From Pseudomonas batumici (GTDB lineage Bacteria > Pseudomonadota > Gammaproteobacteria > Pseudomonadales > Pseudomonadaceae), in contig NZ_JXDG01000021.1 in NCBI RefSeq assembly GCF_000820515.1, forward strand, positions 34,498 to 98,497: 64,000 bases of DNA, written 5' to 3'. The position numbers were made by a program, and so were the translations under genes. The notes beneath the pieces are model-generated. The model did no database searches, had not been told where the DNA came from, and saw nothing but the letters and a program-made list of their open reading frames with translations. The number at the start of each line of letters is the position of its first letter. Within the stretch, counting starts at the first letter, position 1. Shown piece by piece: positions 60,176 to 64,000 of this stretch.

Positions 60176-62560
60176 TCAATGGGAAAACAACGACCCGCCC
60201 ACCTTGCCCGCCAGTCTCTCCGGTTTGATCAGGAACCGCGCCAGCGCCGGCAACAACCACAGCGCGCCGAACATGTTCCAGAGCAGCATGAAGGTCAGCA
60301 TCAGGCCCATGTCGGCCTGGAACTTGATCGCCGAGAAGATCCAGGTGCAGACCCCGATCGCCAGGCACAGGCCGGTGAACAGCACCGCCTTGCCGGTGGA
60401 TTTCAGCGTCTGGTAATAGGCCTCCTGCAACGGCAGGCCGGCACGCAGGAAGCTTTCCAGGCGACTGTAGATGTAGATCCCGTAGTCCACGCCGATCCCG
60501 ACCCCCAGCGCCACCACCGGCAAGGTCGCGACCTTCACACCGATGCCCATGAACGCCATCAGCGCATTACCCAGCACCGAGGTCAGCACCAGCGGCAGGA
60601 TGATGCACAAGGTCGCCGCCCAGGAGCGGAAGGTGATCATGCACATGGTCGCCACGCAGATGTACACCAGGATCAGGATGGTCAGTTCCGATTCCTTGAT
60701 CACCTCGTTGGTGGCCGCCTCGATCCCGGCGTTACCGGCGGCGAGCAGGAACTCCAGGCCGTCCTTGTTGTTCTCCTTGGCGAAGTCCTGCACCGCATGG
60801 ACCGCACGGTCGAGGGTCGCGGCCTTGTGGTCGTTGAGGAACACCAGCACCGGCGCCAGGGAGCAATTGGTGTTGTACAGGCCATCGGCCCGGGCGATGG
60901 AGTTGTTCAGCACATCGGGGTTGCGCGACAGGGTTTCCCATTTCAGGTTGCCCTCGTTCATGCCCTTGATCATCTGCTTGGACACGGTCACCAGGGAGAT
61001 CGCCGACTGCACGCCCTCGGTGTTCTGCATCTTCCACATCAGTTCGTCGATGGGCGCCATGGCTGCATAGCGCGAACAGCCTTCGGGCGGCGTCTTGACC
61101 ATCACCACCAGCACGTCGGAACTGGTGGAGTAATTGTTGATGATGAAACTGTTGTCCTTGTTGTAGCGCGAGTCGGGACGCAGCTCAGGCGCGCCCTGGT
61201 CGAGGTCGCCGATCTTCAGGTTCTGCCCGTACCAGAGGCCGCCCCCCAGGGCCAGCAGGGCCAGCACGATGGACACCGGGGCCACCCTGGGGCTGGCGAA
61301 ATTCGCCAGCAGGCGCCAGAACGAGTGCTCGCGGGTCGCATCCTTCTTGCTGCGCCCGACCGCCTTCTTGCTGATGCCCACATAGGAGATGGCCACCGGC
61401 AGCAGGATCAGGTTGGTGAACACGATCACCGCCACGCCGATGGACGCGCCGATGGCCAGTTCGCGAATCACGCCGATGTCGATGATCAGCAGGGTGATGA
61501 ACCCCACGGCGTCGGCGAGGATCGCGATCATCCCCGGCAGGAACAGTTGCCGGAAAGTGCGCCGGGCCGCCGTCAGGGCATTCTCGGCGTCGCAGGACTG
61601 CAAAGCGATGCCGTTGATCTTCTGCACGCCATGGGAAATGCCGATGGCAAAGATCAGGAACGGCACCAGCATCGAATACGGGTCCAGGCCGAAGCCGAAC
61701 GCGTGCATCAGCCCCAGTTGCCAGACCACCGCCACCAGGGTCGTGCTCAACACCGCGATGGTGCTGCGGATGCACCAGGTGAACCCGTACAACAGCACCA
61801 GGGTGATGATGAAGGCCACGCCGAAGAACAGCACCACCATGACCAGGCCATCGATCAGGTCACCGACCTTCTTCGCGAAACCGACGATGTGCACCTTCAC
61901 ATTGGGGTTCTGCGCTTCGAACTTGTCGCGGATCTTCTCTTCGAGCTGGTGGGAGAATTTCTGGTAGTCCAGCGCCAGCAACTTGCCCTGGTCCTGCGGG
62001 TCCGGGTAGGACTCCAGCAACGGGATATCGACGATGCTCGACTTGAAGTCGTTGGCCACCAGGCGACCGACCTGGCCGGACTTGAGCACGTTGTTGCGCA
62101 GCTTGTCGAGGCTCTCGGCCGAGCCGTTGTAGCTTTGCGGGATCACCTCGCCGCCGGCAAAACCCTCTTCCGTCACTTCGGTCCAGCGCACGCTGGGGCT
62201 CCACAGGGACTTGAGGCCGGAGCGGTCGACGCCGGGGATGTAGAACACCTCGTCGTTGACCTGGCGCAGGGTCTCCATGTACTCCTTCGTGAAGATATCG
62301 CCGTCCCTGGCCTCCACCGAAACCCGCACCATGTTGCCCAGGTTGGCGAGGTCGTTGCGGTGCTCCATCATCTTTTCAATGAAAGGATGCTTGAGCGGAA
62401 TCATTTTCTCGAAGCTGGTGGACGGGCGGATCAGCGTGGCCTGCCAGAACAGGAAGGCGCTGACCAGCAGGCAGATGACGATCACCGCCGGGCGGTTGTT
62501 GAAGATCAGGCGCTCGAGAAACGTCGCCTTGTCTGGATGATGACTTTGATGACTGCTCAT
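60176..62560 (-). CDS. RND superfamily (MMPL-type) transporter
   Basis: 794 residues in the two-fold RND plan. TM1 is at about 25-45 (PAVIVICLLVSAFLFW), then a large periplasmic loop, TMs about 225-360, TM7 at about 410, a second loop, and TMs about 620-780. The second half has VALGVGIGVDYGIYIYSRLE. This is the HAE/MMPL-like group that moves lipids or hydrophobic compounds, not a tripartite drug pump with adjacent fusion protein. It is 20 bp downstream of the YCF48-like gene, which makes an operon. Confidence 0.9.
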   Translation of the reverse strand: MSSHQSHHPDKATFLERLIFNNRPAVIVICLLVSAFLFWQATLIRPSTSFEKMIPLKHPFIEKMMEHRNDLANLGNMVRVSVEARDGDIFTKEYMETLRQVNDEVFYIPGVDRSGLKSLWSPSVRWTEVTEEGFAGGEVIPQSYNGSAESLDKLRNNVLKSGQVGRLVANDFKSSIVDIPLLESYPDPQDQGKLLALDYQKFSHQLEEKIRDKFEAQNPNVKVHIVGFAKKVGDLIDGLVMVVLFFGVAFIITLVLLYGFTWCIRSTIAVLSTTLVAVVWQLGLMHAFGFGLDPYSMLVPFLIFAIGISHGVQKINGIALQSCDAENALTAARRTFRQLFLPGMIAILADAVGFITLLIIDIGVIRELAIGASIGVAVIVFTNLILLPVAISYVGISKKAVGRSKKDATREHSFWRLLANFASPRVAPVSIVLALLALGGGLWYGQNLKIGDLDQGAPELRPDSRYNKDNSFIINNYSTSSDVLVVMVKTPPEGCSRYAAMAPIDELMWKMQNTEGVQSAISLVTVSKQMIKGMNEGNLKWETLSRNPDVLNNSIARADGLYNTNCSLAPVLVFLNDHKAATLDRAVHAVQDFAKENNKDGLEFLLAAGNAGIEAATNEVIKESELTILILVYICVATMCMITFRSWAATLCIILPLVLTSVLGNALMAFMGIGVKVATLPVVALGVGIGVDYGIYIYSRLESFLRAGLPLQEAYYQTLKSTGKAVLFTGLCLAIGVCTWIFSAIKFQADMGLMLTFMLLWNMFGALWLLPALARFLIKPERLAGKVGGSLFSH

Positions 62561-62580
62561 GAAGATTCCCGCCTTTCTTG

Positions 62581-63633
62581 TTATTGGCCCAGCTCAGCGC
62601 CCGCTGGCGTGGTGGTGTGGGCGCCGCCCTGGCCGACGAGGATCAGGTTGCCGTTGCCGGCCGCCGTCACCGCCGACAGGGAAATCCGATCGGGACGGTT
62701 GAACACACTGAAGGTCGCGCCATCGTCGGTGCTGCGGATCACGCTGCCGCCGTTGCCGACGATCACCAGCGAGCCGTCGGCCAGCAAGGTCGCGCCGGAC
62801 AGGCCGAACTCCAGGTTGCCACGGGTGGCCTTGAGTTCGACTGGCGCCCAGTTGCTGCCGAAGTCGGTGGAGCGGTAGAGATTGCCGCGCAAACCATAGG
62901 CCAGCAGCGTGGAGGATTGAGCGGTGCCGATCACGCCGAACAGCGAGCCCTGGTAAGGGCCGTCGACGTGTTCCCAGGTCTGGCCCCAGTCGGCGGAGCG
63001 GAACATGCTGCCCTGCTCGCCGACCACGAACAGCCCGGCATCCTTGACCGCGGCGATGGCGTTGAGGTGGAACTGATCGGGGTTGTCGAGGCGGTCGCTG
63101 ACGTTCTCCCAGTGCTGGCCGCCGTCGCGGGTTTCCAGCAAGGCCCCGTAGGCACCCACGGCAAAGCCGCTGCTGGCGTCCTTGAACCAGACGTCGAGCA
63201 ACGGTGCTTCACGCTTGAGGTCCTGGAACTGGCGGGTCCAGGTGGCGCCGCCGTCAACGCTGGCGAGGATCTGCGCATCGTGGCCGACGGCCCAGCCGTG
63301 CCGCTCATCGACGAAATAGACCGCCGTGAGCATCTGCCGGGTCGGTACCCGGGCCTGGGTCCAGTGGCCGCCCTGGTCGTCGGAAAAGAGGATGTGTCCG
63401 CGATCGCCGACGGCCACCAGCCGGTTGCCGGCATGGACCACGTCGAGCAGCAGGCTCTTGCTGGCCTTGGACGATTCGATGGAGTAGACCGTGTCGGCGG
63501 TGCCGGACGCCGCCGCGTATGCGCTGGCCGGTAGTGCCGCCAGTCCCGACAGCGAAAGCGCCGTCACCAGCAATGCCGCGCCGCGCCAGGTCGGCGGACA
63601 GCAAGAACCCGTAGGCTTCACAGGCTCATTCAT
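62581..63633 (-). CDS. Exported YCF48-like beta-propeller protein
   Basis: 350 residues. After a signal peptide (GAALLVTALSLSGLAALPASAYA) the rest is BNR/YCF48-type repeats: GDRGHILFSDDQGGHWTQA, GHDAQILASVDGGATWTRQF, GAYGALLETRDGGQHWENV and GEQGSMFRSADWGQTWEHV. These form a beta-propeller. In pseudomonads such proteins pair with an RND exporter and DUF1302/DUF1329 proteins, which may lie right of the window. The ATG at 63633 has agaaagg upstream. Confidence 0.88.
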   Translation of the reverse strand: MNEPVKPTGSCCPPTWRGAALLVTALSLSGLAALPASAYAAASGTADTVYSIESSKASKSLLLDVVHAGNRLVAVGDRGHILFSDDQGGHWTQARVPTRQMLTAVYFVDERHGWAVGHDAQILASVDGGATWTRQFQDLKREAPLLDVWFKDASSGFAVGAYGALLETRDGGQHWENVSDRLDNPDQFHLNAIAAVKDAGLFVVGEQGSMFRSADWGQTWEHVDGPYQGSLFGVIGTAQSSTLLAYGLRGNLYRSTDFGSNWAPVELKATRGNLEFGLSGATLLADGSLVIVGNGGSVIRSTDDGATFSVFNRPDRISLSAVTAAGNGNLILVGQGGAHTTTPAGAELGQ

Positions 63634-64000
63634 AGACCTTTCTCCCATTATTATTGTCAGGTCGTCCAACCTTTCAGGGCGCCTTCGAGGGCGTTTTCAT
63701 GACTGCCCGGTCGTCTGGAACCGGCAATCTAGAGCCCCTTTGAAGCTGGAGTCATCCTATCGGGCTTTGGAATCGTCTGACAATCGACGCCACGTTATCT
63801 TTTGTTAACCCGGGGCGTCGGGAGGGTGCATGAATGATGGGGCATCAGGTGAGGTGATGAACAAAGGCCACGAGCGTGGCCTTTGGCGGGAATCTACAGA
63901 GCAGCACCGATCTTGCAGGCTGGATGCGGTCAACTGTAGATACCGTCTTGACCCTCATCGCGCAAGCGCGATGTTTGGGTCAAACGGTATGCCTGATTTG
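63634..64000. other. Gene-free right end with a hairpin and a long inverted repeat
   Basis: No convincing gene. 63862-63885 is a near-perfect hairpin CAAAGGCCACG / CGTGGCCTTTG, perhaps a terminator for a gene to the right. 63940-63990 is a separate long imperfect inverted repeat, listed on its own. The part next to 63633 should contain the promoter of the YCF48-RND operon. Confidence 0.6.
63940..63990. repeat. Long imperfect inverted repeat
   Basis: Arms of about 24-25 bp (63940-63963 and 63966-63990) share ATACCGT, TTGACCC and CATCGCGC in order and face each other across two bases; three small differences interrupt the pairing. It does not match the REP consensus seen elsewhere in the window. 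Confidence 0.7.

Noticed and set aside
60125..62878. A 917-codon plus-strand frame opposite the RND transporter
   Set aside because: Low-complexity His/Gln/Asp composition typical of antisense reading in high-GC DNA; the RND protein on the minus strand is convincing.

Overview
The window is chromosomal DNA of a Pseudomonas, most likely of the P. fluorescens group. The evidence is the high GC, the REP/REPIN repeats built on a GTAGGAGC..GGCTTGCTGGCGAT-like consensus, and the gene order dusA - STAS - RssB-type regulator - PilZ - mlaA - HAD - DUF4404. A 1619-residue NAD-glutamate dehydrogenase, a Bat operon next to sbcDC, and DUF5629 also fit. The left 45% is a prophage whose left end lies outside the window; the right 55% is core chromosome with one large accessory gene.

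Prophage (1 to about 29.1 kb). The structural part is a complete P2-type contractile-tail module in P2 order: O N M L X, a lysis cassette (holin, muramidase, nested spanin pair), R S, then V W J I H G, then FI FII E/E' T U D. Each of the three blocks has the same dyad, TGTAR-N9-CTACA, at 40-58, 7233-7251 and 11762-11780. I read these as Ogr sites of the late promoters PO, PV and PF. The E/E' programmed -1 frameshift is conserved (T TTT TTG at 13929-13935). A ParDE-type toxin-antitoxin pair sits between S and the V promoter. The D-to-repressor junction carries two cargo genes and a 53-residue minus-strand gene that resembles the C-terminal end of the repressor. The early part is not P2-like. 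After the repressor/operator region come a small DNA-binding protein, a CII/YmfL-like regulator, an Ogr activator and a 906-residue toprim/helicase replication protein. Then follow seven accessory ORFs, a PrtN-family gene and a tyrosine integrase reading towards it. The integrase abuts the 5' end of dusA, a known integration site.

The most unusual signal is in the accessory early region. Three stem-loops with the same loop (CGGCAA) but different, compensating stems stand in front of three translational units. Each is followed by an identical 20-nt ribosome-binding block that includes the start codon.

Chromosome (29.1-64 kb). dusA and rssC-rssB converge on a shared terminator. A PilZ protein, MlaA, a phosphonatase-like HAD protein lacking its nucleophile and a DUF4404 protein follow. 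Next is a 1684-residue DUF6543-LRR-NEL protein with the CxD motif of bacterial E3 ubiquitin ligases. Then come gdhB, cdh and a small acidic protein. An aerotolerance-type operon follows (moxR, DUF58, DUF4381, batA, fused batB/C, batD) and continues into sbcD, sbcC and a glutathione S-transferase. The right end has a 59-residue exported protein, a DUF5629 protein, and an RND/MMPL exporter with a YCF48-type exported beta-propeller protein. No tRNA, rRNA, CRISPR array or transposase gene was seen.
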